From the NCBI RefSeq assembly GCF_022815645.1, contig NZ_JALGRO010000002.1:310001-374000 (forward strand): DNA of 64,000 bases, in the 5' to 3' direction. Shown here one piece after another: positions 1 through 8,052 of this stretch. Each line of letters starts with the position of its first letter. Position 1 is the stretch's first letter. This DNA comes from Curtobacterium sp. VKM Ac-2922 (GTDB lineage: Bacteria; Actinomycetota; Actinomycetes; Actinomycetales; Microbacteriaceae). Under the pieces are notes generated by a model. That model saw nothing but the letters and a program-made list of their open reading frames with translations, did not search any database and had not been told where the DNA came from. The position numbers and the translations under genes were made by a program.

Positions 1-23
1 CCACTACCTCGACGCCTGACGCG

Positions 24-1211
24 TCAGGCGGTGTGCCAGACCACCGCTTCCTGCGCGCCCGACGGGTACGCGGCAGCGATCCGCAGCACCGCCTCGCGCA
101 GGGTGTCCGGCGAGCACGCCAGGTTGATCCGTGCGAAGCCACGCCCCTCGGCGCCGAACGGCACGCCCGAGTTCAGGGCGACGAACGCGTGCTCGCGCAG
201 CGGCACGGCCGGGTCGTCCCCCAGCCCGAGCCCACGGAAGTCCAGCCACGCCAGGTAGCCGGCACGCGGCCGTGAGTAGACCACCCCGGGCAGGTGCTCG
301 GCCAGCAGCTTCGCGAGCAGCCGGTCGTTCGCCACGATCCGGTCGATGACGTCGTCGAGCCACCCCACCGCCAGCGAGAAGGCGGCCAGGTTGGCGTGCA
401 ACCCGAGGATGCTCGTCCGGCAGGCCACCTCGTCCCACAGGGTGTCGAGCATCGCGGCGGTGCGGTCGTCCCCCGCGACGATGACCGAGCACTTCACCCC
501 GGCCAGGTTCCAGCCCTTGCTGGCCGACGTCACGCACACACTGCGCGCCCCGGCCTGCTCGGCGATCGACGCGAACGGGGTGAACTGCACGCCCGGGTGG
601 GTCAGCGGGGCGTGGATCTCGTCCGAGACCACCAGCACGTCGTACCGGGCCGCGAGCTCCGCCAGCGCGAGCAGGTCGGCGCGGTCGTGCACCAGGCCGA
701 TCGGGTTGTGCGGGTTGCAGAGCAGGAACACGCGCACACCGTCGGCGAAGGCACGCTCGAGGGCTGCCAGGTCGAGTCGGTACACCCCCCACTGCTCGGC
801 GAGCGGCACGGCCTCGACCTGACATCGCGCCTCGTCGATCAGCTCGAAGAACGGCGGGTACACCGGCGGGGTGATCGCGACGCGGCCGCCCTCCGGAAGC
901 GCGAGCCGCAGGGTCTCGACGATCCCCACGCTGACGTCGGTCGCCAGGTGCACCCGCGCGGGGTCGAGCTCCCAGCCCCAGCGGTCCGCAGCGAACTGCG
1001 CGAAGGCCGGCGCGAGGGGTCCCGGGCCGTCCAGGTACCCCAGGTCGGACTGCTGGACCCGCTCGACGAGTGCCTGGCGGATCTCCGGCGCGACCTCGTG
1101 GTCCATCTCGGCGACGAACAGGGGCAGCACGTCCGGCGCGTAGCGCGTCCACTTGATGCTGGTGCGGACCCCGCGCAGCGTGCCGACCGGGTCCTGCTCG
1201 TCGTGCGCCAT
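24..1211 (-). CDS. patB: MalY/PatB-type PLP-dependent C-S lyase (cystathionine beta-lyase-like)
   Basis: A 395-residue fold-type I aminotransferase-like enzyme. Family members cleave the C-S bond of cystathionine or related sulfur amino acids to thiol, pyruvate and ammonia in the cytosol. The sequence shows the N-terminal FVAEMD motif (about residue 32) typical of MalY/PatB, CNPHNPIG (about 165), SDEIHAPL (about 200) and the PLP lysine motif SASKGWNLAG (about 237). The frame stays open 25 codons further upstream, but the conserved region begins soon after ATG 1211, so I chose that start. It is divergent from the gene at 1400, with a palindromic element between them. An MalY-like aminotransferase of other specificity cannot be excluded. 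Confidence 0.9.
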   Translation of the reverse strand: MAHDEQDPVGTLRGVRTSIKWTRYAPDVLPLFVAEMDHEVAPEIRQALVERVQQSDLGYLDGPGPLAPAFAQFAADRWGWELDPARVHLATDVSVGIVETLRLALPEGGRVAITPPVYPPFFELIDEARCQVEAVPLAEQWGVYRLDLAALERAFADGVRVFLLCNPHNPIGLVHDRADLLALAELAARYDVLVVSDEIHAPLTHPGVQFTPFASIAEQAGARSVCVTSASKGWNLAGVKCSVIVAGDDRTAAMLDTLWDEVACRTSILGLHANLAAFSLAVGWLDDVIDRIVANDRLLAKLLAEHLPGVVYSRPRAGYLAWLDFRGLGLGDDPAVPLREHAFVALNSGVPFGAEGRGFARINLACSPDTLREAVLRIAAAYPSGAQEAVVWHTA

Positions 1212-1288
1212 GCGTCCCAGGATGCACCGGACTGCAGGCCCGGTGCGAGTCCGCACGTCATCGCGCGTCGTCTCCGGGCCGTGCACAC

Positions 1289-1341
1289 CGCGAAAGCGAC
1301 AGATGCCTGCCGACTTCTCGGCGCGATCTGTCGCTTTCGCG
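1289..1341. repeat. Palindromic element, copy 1
   Basis: Perfect 16-nt inverted arms (1289-1304 and 1326-1341, beginning CGCGAAAGCGACAGAT) flank a 21-nt centre that itself holds a GCCGA/TCGGC mini-stem. It lies between two divergent genes, so it is not a simple 3' terminator. The arm core recurs at 35539-35587. Confidence 0.85.
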
Positions 1342-1386
1342 AAGGCAGGGGCGGATCGGCTGGGGCGGGCGCCCGGGCCCCCGGCC

Positions 1387-1392
1387 TAGTGT
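1387..1392 (+). promoter_or_regulatory. -10 box, leaderless arrangement
   Basis: TAGTGT lies 7 nt before ATG 1400, and no Shine-Dalgarno sequence is seen. This spacing puts the transcript start at or next to the start codon. Confidence 0.5.
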
Positions 1393-1399
1393 CGGTGCC

Positions 1400-2176
1400 A
1401 TGAGCACCAGCACCGCCGACAAGGCCTCGTCCCTCGCCGCCCTGCACCAAGCCCCCGAGATCCTGCGCGTCGTGAACGTCTGGGACGCGATCAGCGCCAA
1501 GACCGTCGCAGCCCTGCCCGAGACCCGCGCGATCGCCACCGCCGGACACTCCATCGCCGCCTCGTACGGGTACGAGGACGGCGGCATGCCCCTCGACCTG
1601 GCACTGCAGGGCGCGCGCATCGTCGCCGAGTCCGTCGACCTGCCCGTCACCGCAGACCTGGACGACGGCTACGAGGACCCAGCCGAGACGGTCCGCCGCG
1701 CGATCGGGTTCGGCATCGTCGGCGCGAACGTCGAGGACCGCCTTCGTCCGTTCGACGAAGCCGTCGCCCGCGTGGCCGCGATCACGCAGGCCGCCGAACA
1801 CGAGGGCGTCGCGTTCCAGCTCAACGCCCGCACCGACGCCATCGCACGGGGTGGCGACCGCCCCCTCGACGAGAGCATCGCGGATGCCATCGCCCGCGGC
1901 AAGGCGTTCCTCGACGCGGATGCCCCGATCGTGTTCGTCCCCGGCGCCGTCCAGCGTGACGTGGTCGAGCGGCTCGTCGAGGGCCTCGGCCGCGGCAAGC
2001 TCAGCGTGATCGGCCTGCCCGGAGCCCTGCCCGCCGCCGAGTACCAGGAACTCGGTGTCGCCCGGATCTCGTACGGACCGCTCACGCAGCGCGTCGCGCT
2101 CCGCGCGCTGCGTGACCTGGCGACCGACCTGTACGGCGGGGGCGTCGTGCCGGAGGACACCCCGGCCCTGAACTGA
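1400..2176 (+). CDS. Isocitrate lyase / PEP mutase superfamily protein
   Basis: A 258-residue (beta/alpha)8 barrel protein of the ICL/PEPM superfamily, whose members make or break C-C or C-P bonds next to a carboxylate using Mg2+. Visible features are AGHSIAASYGYEDG near residue 50, the metal-binding stretch ADLDDGYED near 85, VGANVEDR near 112 and LNARTDA near 145. It is shorter than true isocitrate lyase (over 400 residues) and lacks the KKCGH-type catalytic loop. It therefore resembles the short PEP-mutase/oxaloacetase-like branch, and the exact reaction is unknown. The preceding -10 box 7 nt upstream suggests a leaderless message. Confidence 0.88.
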   Translation: MSTSTADKASSLAALHQAPEILRVVNVWDAISAKTVAALPETRAIATAGHSIAASYGYEDGGMPLDLALQGARIVAESVDLPVTADLDDGYEDPAETVRRAIGFGIVGANVEDRLRPFDEAVARVAAITQAAEHEGVAFQLNARTDAIARGGDRPLDESIADAIARGKAFLDADAPIVFVPGAVQRDVVERLVEGLGRGKLSVIGLPGALPAAEYQELGVARISYGPLTQRVALRALRDLATDLYGGGVVPEDTPALN

Positions 2177-2182
2177 CCGAGA

Positions 2183-2202
2183 CGGACTGGAGGCCCGTGG
2201 CG
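2183..2202. repeat. Stem-family element (partial), inside gene-free 2177-2568
   Basis: The 392-base stretch 2177-2568 has no convincing gene. Its only recognisable content is CGGACTGGAGGCCCGTGGCG (2183-2202) just after the preceding stop codon. This is the left arm of the hairpin family seen complete at 42578-42621. No matching right arm follows, so it looks decayed. The rest shows nothing I can name apart from the leader of the next small gene. Confidence 0.55.
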
Positions 2203-2568
2203 ACGCCGCCAACCCTCCCTCGCAGGCTCGGTCGGCGCGGCCCGCGCAACGCTTCGCGTCGCCGCAGAGCGGTCCGCGCCAGTCTGTTCCGGGGTCGAGA
2301 CTGGACGCCGCCGCGTTCGTCGTGTACTGTCCTTCATTGGTGCATTGCAGCGAACCCATCTGACTCGCGCACACCGAACCGTCCCGAACCGACTCACCCG
2401 AGTCGCATTCCCACGGGACCGCCGCTCCGCCGTACGTCCACTCGTTGGGCCAGGCCGAGCAGCACGTCGATCTCCGACGTGCACACCGCCCGCACCAGCG
2501 ACCGATGCGACTGAGACGTCCACCGGACCGCACCGCGGGCAGGACAGCAGACCAGGAAGAACAGCACC

Positions 2569-2856
2569 ATGACCAGCAACGAACGCATCACCATCTCCGG
2601 GGCCGCCACGTCGGCTCCCGTCATCACCCCCGACCGCATCGCGGAGTTCCCCGTCCGCGACGACCGCACCCAGCGCGAGTTCCTCGTGCGGGTGCCCGTC
2701 GACACGCTCGACGTCTTCGTCACCTCCGGCACCCGTGTCGCGGTGGACGGCGAAGCCGGCTGGACCGTCCCCGGGCGGCCCTGGCTCGGCGAGTCGAGCC
2801 GCACCCTGCTGCAGGCGGTCACGATCAGCCGCTCGGAGCTCGCCCTCGCAGCCTGA
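2569..2856 (+). CDS. Small hypothetical protein
   Basis: A 95-residue acidic protein with no membrane segment or recognisable motif. It contains alternating beta-like stretches (REFLVRVPV, TLDVFVTSGTRVAV) and a WTVPGRPWLG segment. GGAAG lies about 9 nt before ATG 2569, codon use matches the neighbours, and a bidirectional hairpin follows, all of which favour a real gene. The function is unknown. The opposite-strand frame over it is judged a shadow. Confidence 0.65.
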   Translation: MTSNERITISGAATSAPVITPDRIAEFPVRDDRTQREFLVRVPVDTLDVFVTSGTRVAVDGEAGWTVPGRPWLGESSRTLLQAVTISRSELALAA

Positions 2857-2878
2857 GCACCAGACACCTCGCACCATC

Positions 2879-2908
2879 CGGAACGCCGTCCCTCGGGGCG
2901 GCGTTCCG
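2879..2908. terminator. Bidirectional hairpin terminator
   Basis: Perfect 10-nt arms CGGAACGCCG/CGGCGTTCCG around the loop TCCCTCGGGG, between two convergent genes. The same ten-base loop occurs in the desaturase terminator at 55387-55418. Confidence 0.75.
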
Positions 2909-2935
2909 TCGTCTGTCCGGTGCCCGGTGGGCGGC

Positions 2936-3265
2936 TCAGGGGCCGTCGGCACCCTCGAACGGCGTGCGGCCGTCGGCGTTGAGCGGACCGTCCGGGCCAG
3001 CCGTCGCGGCAGCGTCCCGCAGGCGACGGATGAAGTCGCGGTCCTCGATGTCGAGCTCGTCGTCGGGCGCTGCGGTCAGCACGAGTTCACTCGCCGGGCC
3101 CACCAGCACCGTCGTGGTCTCGATCGACCCGTCCGCGCCGACCGTGGGGACGTGGACCGTGTCCGTCCGCCCGTTCGCCCCGAGAACCGCCGCGTAGTCG
3201 GCGAGCGCCTCGGCGATGCGGTCACCCGTCATGATGACGCTGCCGTCGTAGTTGATGTACTTCAC
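2936..3265 (-). CDS. Hypothetical protein, about 109 residues
   Basis: Not recognised. GTG 3265 is preceded by a strong GGAGGTGG ribosome site, which decides the start; the open frame runs further upstream without support. The N-terminus KYINYDGSVIMTGDRIAEAL is followed by a segment with HVPTVGADGS and VLVGPASELVLT, then an acidic and charged tail ending in EGADGP. The layout (short beta-rich start with a YDGS motif) recalls small Microbacteriaceae proteins of unknown function, but I cannot assign a family. It lies downstream of, and in the same direction as, the XRE regulator at 3312. Confidence 0.75.
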   Translation of the reverse strand: MKYINYDGSVIMTGDRIAEALADYAAVLGANGRTDTVHVPTVGADGSIETTTVLVGPASELVLTAAPDDELDIEDRDFIRRLRDAAATAGPDGPLNADGRTPFEGADGP

Positions 3266-3311
3266 GTTCCACCTCCACGTGCACCATAGGGAGCGCAGGG
3301 TGTGTGGGGGT

Positions 3312-3578
3312 TCAGCAGGCGCGTTCGGTGGCTGATGTGTCAGTGATCTCGGCCCAGACGGCATCCAGCGACAGCCCGAGGACGTCGGCGAGGGCCGCGA
3401 TCGTGGGGAACGCGGGCGTTGCCACACGGCCGGTCTCGATCTTGCGCAGGGTCTCGGGCGACACACCCGCGTCGAGCGCCACCCGCAGCATCGAGCGGTC
3501 GCCGCGAGCCCGTCGCAGGAGATCGCCGAGTCGCTGGCCGCGGGCGATGTCGGCGGGCGTGAGCGGGAGGCGGACCAT
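3312..3578 (-). CDS. XRE-family helix-turn-helix regulator
   Basis: An 88-residue DNA-binding protein made of essentially one HTH_3 domain. RRARGDRSMLRVALDAGVSPETLRKIETGR gives the canonical helix 2 / recognition helix pattern (about residues 22-52), followed by TIAALADVLGLSLDAVW. There is no effector domain. ATG 3578 is 34 bases from the divergent M24 peptidase start, and the gap holds two opposed -10 boxes and a palindrome. It therefore probably represses both genes. No Shine-Dalgarno is seen; TAGTAT 7 nt upstream suggests a leaderless transcript. Confidence 0.9.
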   Translation of the reverse strand: MVRLPLTPADIARGQRLGDLLRRARGDRSMLRVALDAGVSPETLRKIETGRVATPAFPTIAALADVLGLSLDAVWAEITDTSATERAC

Positions 3579-3585
3579 GCGGCCA

Positions 3586-3604
3586 ATACTAATACCGGTA
3601 CAGT
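3586..3604. promoter_or_regulatory. Overlapping divergent leaderless promoters with palindrome
   Basis: Minus strand: TAGTAT (complement of 3586-3591), 7 nt before ATG 3578. Plus strand: TACAGT (3599-3604), 7 nt before ATG 3612. Between and overlapping them are the direct repeat AATACTAATAC (3585-3595) and the palindrome TACCGGTA (3593-3600), a plausible operator for the XRE protein. Confidence 0.6.
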
Positions 3605-3611
3605 TGTGGGC

Positions 3612-4382
3612 ATGATCGAGATCTTCACGCCGTCGGAACTCCCTCGTGCTCGCGCGGTCGGAGCGCTGGTCGGGCACATCCTGCACGCGTTGCAGCAGCG
3701 CGTCCGTGTCGGGACGAACCTGCTCGAGATCGACGCATGGACGAAGGCGATGATCCTCGACGCCGGGGCCGAGTCCTGCTACGTCGACTACGCTCCGTCG
3801 TTCGGCCGCGGCCCCTTCGCCCACTACGTCTGCACCTCGGTCAACGACGCGGTGCTGCACGGACTCCCCCGCGACCAGGTCCTGCGCGACGGTGACCTGC
3901 TGACGCTCGACCTGGCGGTGTCGCTCGACGGTGTCGTCGCGGACTCCGCGGTCAGCTTCGTCGTCGGTACCACGGCGGACCCGGATGACCTGGCGATGAT
4001 CGAGACGACCGAGCGGGCGTTGGCCGCCGGCATCGACGCCGCGGTCCCCGGCGCGAAGATCGGGGACCTGTCGCACGCGATCGGCAGCGTCCTGCGGTCA
4101 GCTGGCTACAGCGTCAACCTGGACTTCGGCGGCCATGGCGTCGGGTCGACCATGCACGGCGACCCGCACATCGCGAACGACGGTCGCGCCGGCCGCGGCT
4201 ACACCCTGCGACCGGGCCTGCTGCTCGCGCTCGAGCCGTGGGTGATGGCGGACACCGACCAGCTCGTCACCGACGACGACGGGTGGACGCTCCGGAGCGC
4301 CACGGGTGCACGAACCGCGCACAGCGAGCACACGATCGCGATCACCGAGGACGGCGCCGAGGTGCTGACGCTCCGGGGGTGA
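3612..4382 (+). CDS. Type I methionine aminopeptidase-like M24 peptidase
   Basis: A 256-residue dinuclear-metal M24 peptidase. All five metal ligands of the type I family are visible: aspartates in TLDLAVSLDGVVAD, histidine in GGHGVGSTMHGDPHI, glutamate in LALEPWVM and glutamate in SEHTIAIT. The upstream histidine in VLHGLP matches the substrate-binding His. A GTG six bases upstream (3606) is possible, but the -10 box spacing favours ATG 3612. It is divergent from a small XRE regulator and not near ribosomal genes, so it is probably an accessory rather than the housekeeping map. It might act on special substrates. Confidence 0.9.
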   Translation: MIEIFTPSELPRARAVGALVGHILHALQQRVRVGTNLLEIDAWTKAMILDAGAESCYVDYAPSFGRGPFAHYVCTSVNDAVLHGLPRDQVLRDGDLLTLDLAVSLDGVVADSAVSFVVGTTADPDDLAMIETTERALAAGIDAAVPGAKIGDLSHAIGSVLRSAGYSVNLDFGGHGVGSTMHGDPHIANDGRAGRGYTLRPGLLLALEPWVMADTDQLVTDDDGWTLRSATGARTAHSEHTIAITEDGAEVLTLRG

Positions 4383-4392
4383 TGCTGCGGGA

Positions 4393-4854
4393 CTAGTACT
4401 GGCCCTTGACGACGAAGTACGAGCCGCGGATCTCCCCCGCCAGCTTCGACCGCTGCCGGGCGAACTTGAACGACGACAGCTCGTCTGGCACGTCCATCCC
4501 CATCGAGAGCTTGAAGCCGACCGCGCGCTTGCCGCCGTCCTCGATCGCGTACATCACGTTGATCGCCAGGCCGGACTCGTAGAACACGTACGCCATGCGC
4601 AGGCCGTCCACCTCGAAGGCGGACACCTCGAGCGCGGGCGATGCGATCACGATGTCCCGCTCGTCCTTCAGCACCTTCTCGATGTGGGCCAGGACCTCGG
4701 GCGCTTCGTCCACCGTGTTCGTGACGAACACGTGGTCGTACTTGTTCTTGTAGTACCGGGCCTCGTTCGCGCGAAGGCCGGCGAGGGCGTCGACGACCGG
4801 CGAGGTCTCGAGGCCCGTGGTGGAGACATCGACGAAGTCGACCGTGTACGTCAT
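4393..4854 (-). CDS. Conserved-looking hypothetical protein
   Basis: A 153-residue protein, not recognised. It has a mixed alpha/beta composition: a lysine- and tyrosine-rich helix (NEARYYKNKYDHVFVTNTVD), alternating strands (DIVIASPALEVSAFEVDGLRMAYVFYESGLAINVMYAI) and a C-terminus ending SYFVVKGQY. It has no signal peptide or membrane segment. The frame is open 7 codons upstream, but ATG 4854 begins a natural MTYTVDFVDV N-terminus. It is convergent with the M24 peptidase gene, with 10 bases between them. Confidence 0.75.
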   Translation of the reverse strand: MTYTVDFVDVSTTGLETSPVVDALAGLRANEARYYKNKYDHVFVTNTVDEAPEVLAHIEKVLKDERDIVIASPALEVSAFEVDGLRMAYVFYESGLAINVMYAIEDGGKRAVGFKLSMGMDVPDELSSFKFARQRSKLAGEIRGSYFVVKGQY

Positions 4855-5014
4855 GGACGAACCGTACCGCTGCACGTCACGACCTGGTCACGGTTCGCAT
4901 CTCTGGAGCGGCATCCCGCACGACCTGCTGGAGTCGCGCCCTGCGGATACTGTGACGATTGCTCGCTCTGTACGCTCACAGGGTTCCTCACAGCCCGCAC
5001 CAAGGAGACACACC

Positions 5015-5725
5015 ATGAGCGACTTCACGTCAGCCCCCGCCCCCGCACCCGTCCAAGCCCCGCAGGAGAGGCGATCGAACGGCCTCGGCCTGGCGTCCCT
5101 GATCGTCGGCATCGTCGCGATCGTCGGGTCGGCCATTCCGATTGTGAACTTCGTGTCGATCTTCCTCGGCGTGATCGCGCTGGTGCTCGGCATCATCGGC
5201 CTCGTGCTGAAGGGCCGACGCCGCGGGCTCGCGATCGCCGGCACGATCCTCGGCGGGCTCGCGCTGATCATCGGCATCGTGACGGCGAGCTTCTACGCGA
5301 CCGCCGCCGACAGCATCTCGAAGGCGATCGAGAGCTCGTCCCCGTTGTCCTCCGAGGCCGCTGCTGCCCCATCGGACGAGGCCTCCGCTGATGCTTCCGA
5401 CACGACGTCGGACGATGCCACTCCGCGCACGGTCCGCTACGAGGTGACCAGCGACGACGCGAGCCTGACCAACGTGACCTACCTGACGTTCAACGACGGT
5501 GCCAGCTCGATGCAGCAGGACAACGCCACCGCAGCCCCGTGGAGCAAGGACATCGCCATCAAGGACGACGGGCTGTTCCAGACGAGCATGTTCTCGTTGG
5601 TCGCGCAGGCCGGCGCGAACGCCACGACGATCACCTGCAAGATCACCGCTGACGGCAAGACGATCCAGGAGGCGACGTCGACCGGTCCCTACGCCGTCGC
5701 GACCTGCTCGGGTACCGCCAAGTAG
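5015..5725 (+). CDS. DUF4190 / MmpS-like membrane protein
   Basis: A 236-residue protein. An N-terminal proline/alanine-rich cytoplasmic tail (PAPAPVQAPQE) is followed by two or three hydrophobic segments (about residues 25-60 and 70-90) with the small-residue pattern of DUF4190 membrane proteins. Next come a Ser/Ala/Asp-rich linker (about 95-135) and a C-terminal extracellular domain. That domain starts at VRYEVTSDDASLTNVTYL and resembles the MmpS-type beta domain, with two cysteines (ITCKI, ATCSG) likely disulfide bonded. AAGGAG lies 10 nt before ATG 5015. Family members are thought to be envelope accessory proteins; the role here is inferred. Confidence 0.82.
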   Translation: MSDFTSAPAPAPVQAPQERRSNGLGLASLIVGIVAIVGSAIPIVNFVSIFLGVIALVLGIIGLVLKGRRRGLAIAGTILGGLALIIGIVTASFYATAADSISKAIESSSPLSSEAAAAPSDEASADASDTTSDDATPRTVRYEVTSDDASLTNVTYLTFNDGASSMQQDNATAAPWSKDIAIKDDGLFQTSMFSLVAQAGANATTITCKITADGKTIQEATSTGPYAVATCSGTAK

Positions 5726-5830
5726 CACGCGGTATCGACAGGCCCTCGTCCGCGGTGAGGGCGAGGGTGCTTCCGTTTCCCCGGATGGCCGATGTGGTCC
5801 GCCGGCTTCGGGTTCCGTGCACCGGATCGG

Positions 5831-6292
5831 TCACGTCGCCGGAGGAAGGTGTCCGAGCAACTGCCACGCCACGTGGACGGCGGGCGTCACGGACACAGGT
5901 GCGTCTGGCGAGAGCAGGACGACGCGGGCCACGTCCTCGACGTTCCGCACCGGAAGGACCACGTCGTCGACCTCGACGACGGCGATGCGGGCGTGGTGAC
6001 GGAAGTCGATCTCAGTGCGGTCGCTGGCTCGGTCGACCTGGAACACCGCACCGTGCCAGGACCGGATGCCCACGAGCGCAACGCCGCACTCCTCGTCGAG
6101 CTCGCGCCGGAGCGTCTGCTCCGCGGTCTCGCCGGGCTCCGGGCTCCCGCCGGGCAGATCGAGCCATCCGGTGTACGGACCACGCGCTTTCTCGACCGTG
6201 ACGAGGCGGCCGTCCTGCAGCCAAGCGCCGTAGACGCCGGAGTGGACCTGCGGGAGGGCGCCGATCGGCCTGTCTACCCCACCCGCGTGCAT
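5831..6292 (-). CDS. NUDIX hydrolase
   Basis: A 153-residue Mg2+-dependent pyrophosphohydrolase. The complete Nudix box is visible from about residue 48: GGSPEPGETAEQTLRRELDE followed by ECGV, matching Gx5Ex7REUxEExGU. The preceding YTGWLDLPGG is typical for this family. The substrate cannot be deduced. Its start is close to the 3' end of the downstream-oriented ychF gene (16-base gap), so the two may be co-transcribed, with ychF upstream. Confidence 0.92.
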   Translation of the reverse strand: MHAGGVDRPIGALPQVHSGVYGAWLQDGRLVTVEKARGPYTGWLDLPGGSPEPGETAEQTLRRELDEECGVALVGIRSWHGAVFQVDRASDRTEIDFRHHARIAVVEVDDVVLPVRNVEDVARVVLLSPDAPVSVTPAVHVAWQLLGHLPPAT

Positions 6293-6308
6293 GGCTGCCC
6301 CCGGTCGC

Positions 6309-7382
6309 TCAGTTGTTGAAGCGGAACTCCACCACGTCGCCGTCCTGCATGACGTAGTCCTTGCCCTCGATGCGGGCCTTGCCTGCCGACCGGGCCTCGG
6401 CGATCGAACCGGTCTCGATCAGGTCGTCGAACGAGATGACCTCAGCCTTGATGAAGCCCTTCTCGAAGTCGGTGTGGATCACGCCGGCCGCCTGGGGCGC
6501 CTTCCAGCCCTTGCCGATCGTCCACGCCCGCGACTCCTTGGGCCCGGCGGTCAGGTACGTCTGCAGCCCGAGGGTGTCGAAGCCGATGCGTGCCAGCTGA
6601 TCGAGCCCGGACTCGGTCTGGCCGGTGGACTCGAGCAGCTCGGCGGCGTCGGCCGGGTCCAGGTCGATGAGCTCGGACTCGACCTGCGCGTCCAGGAACA
6701 CGGCCTGCGCCGGGGCGACCAGGGCCGACAGTTCGTCCTTGCGGGCCGGGTCGGTCAGGATCGCCTCGTCGACGTTGAAGACGAAGATGAACGGCTTGGC
6801 CGTCAGCAGCCCGAGTTCCTTGATGGGGTCGAGGTCGATCGTGGTGGCGGACAGCAGCGTCCCCTGCTCGAGCGCGGCGCGAGCTTCCTTCGCCGTCTCG
6901 AGGACGATCGGCTCGGCCTGCTTGAGCTTGAGCATCTTCTCGTAGCGCGGGAGCGCCTTGTCGATGGTCTCCATGTCGGCCAGGATCAGCTCGGTGTTGA
7001 TGACCTCGAGGTCGTCCTTCGGCGAGACCTTGTTGGCGACGTGGACGACGTCGTCGTCGGCGAACCCGCGGACGACCTGCGCGATGGCGTCGGCCTCGCG
7101 GATGTTCGCCAGGAACTTGTTGCCGAGCCCCTCGCCCTCGCTCGCACCCTTGACGATGCCGGCGATGTCGACGAACGACACCGGCGCGGGCACGGTCTTC
7201 TCCGAGTGGAACAGTTCGGCGAGCGTGTCGAGCCGCGAGTCCGGCAGGTTCACCACGCCGACGTTCGGCTCGATGGTGGCGAACGGGTAGTTCGCCGCCA
7301 GGACCTGGTTCTTGGTGAGGGCGTTGAACAGGGTCGACTTGCCGACGTTCGGGAGACCGACGATTCCGATGGTGAGAGCCAC
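6309..7382 (-). CDS. ychF: Redox-regulated ribosome-associated ATPase/GTPase YchF (Obg family)
   Basis: 357 residues, the usual YchF length. The N-terminal P-loop GLPNVGKST (about residues 8-16) and ANYPFATIEPN switch I are followed by DIAGIVKGASEGEGLG. The ATP-specifying NVDE motif stands in place of NKxD (VFNVDEAIL). A C-terminal TGS-type domain contains VIHTDFEKGFIKAEVISFDDL. Start GTG 7382 opens directly on ALTIGIVGLP; upstream reading frame has no homology. Family members bind ribosomes and act in stress and translation quality control. Confidence 0.96.
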   Translation of the reverse strand: MALTIGIVGLPNVGKSTLFNALTKNQVLAANYPFATIEPNVGVVNLPDSRLDTLAELFHSEKTVPAPVSFVDIAGIVKGASEGEGLGNKFLANIREADAIAQVVRGFADDDVVHVANKVSPKDDLEVINTELILADMETIDKALPRYEKMLKLKQAEPIVLETAKEARAALEQGTLLSATTIDLDPIKELGLLTAKPFIFVFNVDEAILTDPARKDELSALVAPAQAVFLDAQVESELIDLDPADAAELLESTGQTESGLDQLARIGFDTLGLQTYLTAGPKESRAWTIGKGWKAPQAAGVIHTDFEKGFIKAEVISFDDLIETGSIAEARSAGKARIEGKDYVMQDGDVVEFRFNN

Positions 7383-7418
7383 GGGAGAAGAGCCTACCGG
7401 CGGCGGCCCGCCGGAGCC

Positions 7419-7438
7419 GACCCGGGCCTCCAGTCCGG
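7419..7438. repeat. Stem-family element (reverse orientation, single arm)
   Basis: CGGGCCTCCAGTCCGGCG (within 7421-7440) is the reverse complement of the recurring CGGACTGGAGGCCCG arm. It lies in the divergent gap between ychF and the gene at 7517. The 15-mer at 7419-7433 recurs exactly at 20360-20374. Confidence 0.5.
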
Positions 7439-7516
7439 CGCCATCCGCGCTTCGACCGACGCAGTCGCCCGTGTCGTGCCAGCCTGGTTCTGGGGACGAA
7501 CAGACGGAGGACGAGC

Positions 7517-7978
7517 ATGTGGTTCGAACGCGACGGGCTGGGGGTCCACTCGGTGGGACTCGACGCACGCGAGCAACGGCGGTACTTCGCGCCGGAGACG
7601 GTGGCGGCACTGGAGTCGATGCCGCCCCGCGAGCTCGAGGCGCTGCACGACGCGCTGGCGGAGCTCGAGGCCGACGTGCTGGTGGAGTACGACCCCGACG
7701 ATGCCGCGATCGACCACGCAGCCGAGGACCGCTGGCGTGCGGCGACCCCGCCGGCCGAGATGGCGTTCCCCGCGGTGACGGACGACTTCGCGCGGGCGTT
7801 CACGGAGCACGTGCAGCAGCTCGACCCGCGCTGGCGCCTGGATGCGGCCGCGGTGGCCTTCGAGCTGGTCGGCACGATCCTGGACCCGTGGTGGGCTGCG
7901 GAGCGGGCACGTCGGACCGCGACCTGGCGGACGACAGCCCGGCGGCGACGCGGCGTGCGGCGGACGCGGCGGCGCTGA
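7517..7978 (+). CDS. Hypothetical protein with arginine-rich tail
   Basis: 153 residues, not recognised. Much of the body is acidic (ELEALHDALAELEADVLVEYDPDDAAIDHAAEDRW). There is a DPWW motif near residue 130 and then an abrupt run of arginine and threonine to the end (RRTATWRTTARRRRGVRRT). GGAGGACGAGC precedes ATG 7517, a good ribosome site. The basic tail could bind nucleic acid or be a shifted 3' end; codon use stays high in G/C at third positions to the stop. Confidence 0.7.
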   Translation: MWFERDGLGVHSVGLDAREQRRYFAPETVAALESMPPRELEALHDALAELEADVLVEYDPDDAAIDHAAEDRWRAATPPAEMAFPAVTDDFARAFTEHVQQLDPRWRLDAAAVAFELVGTILDPWWAAERARRTATWRTTARRRRGVRRTRRR

Positions 7979-8052
7979 CGGGCTGCGTCCCACGCTGACG
8001 CAACGCCGTGGTCGGTTCGAGGGATGTCGGAACCCCGTGCGACCATCGGACC

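Noticed and set aside
839..2533. Minus-strand frame of 564 codons across patB and the ICL-family gene
   Set aside because: It reads through both recognised genes and the palindromic spacer in the wrong frame; no domain is visible.
3606..3608. GTG 3606 as start of the M24 peptidase
   Set aside because: The -10 box TACAGT ends at 3604, so a transcript would begin at about 3611-3612; ATG 3612 fits a leaderless start better.
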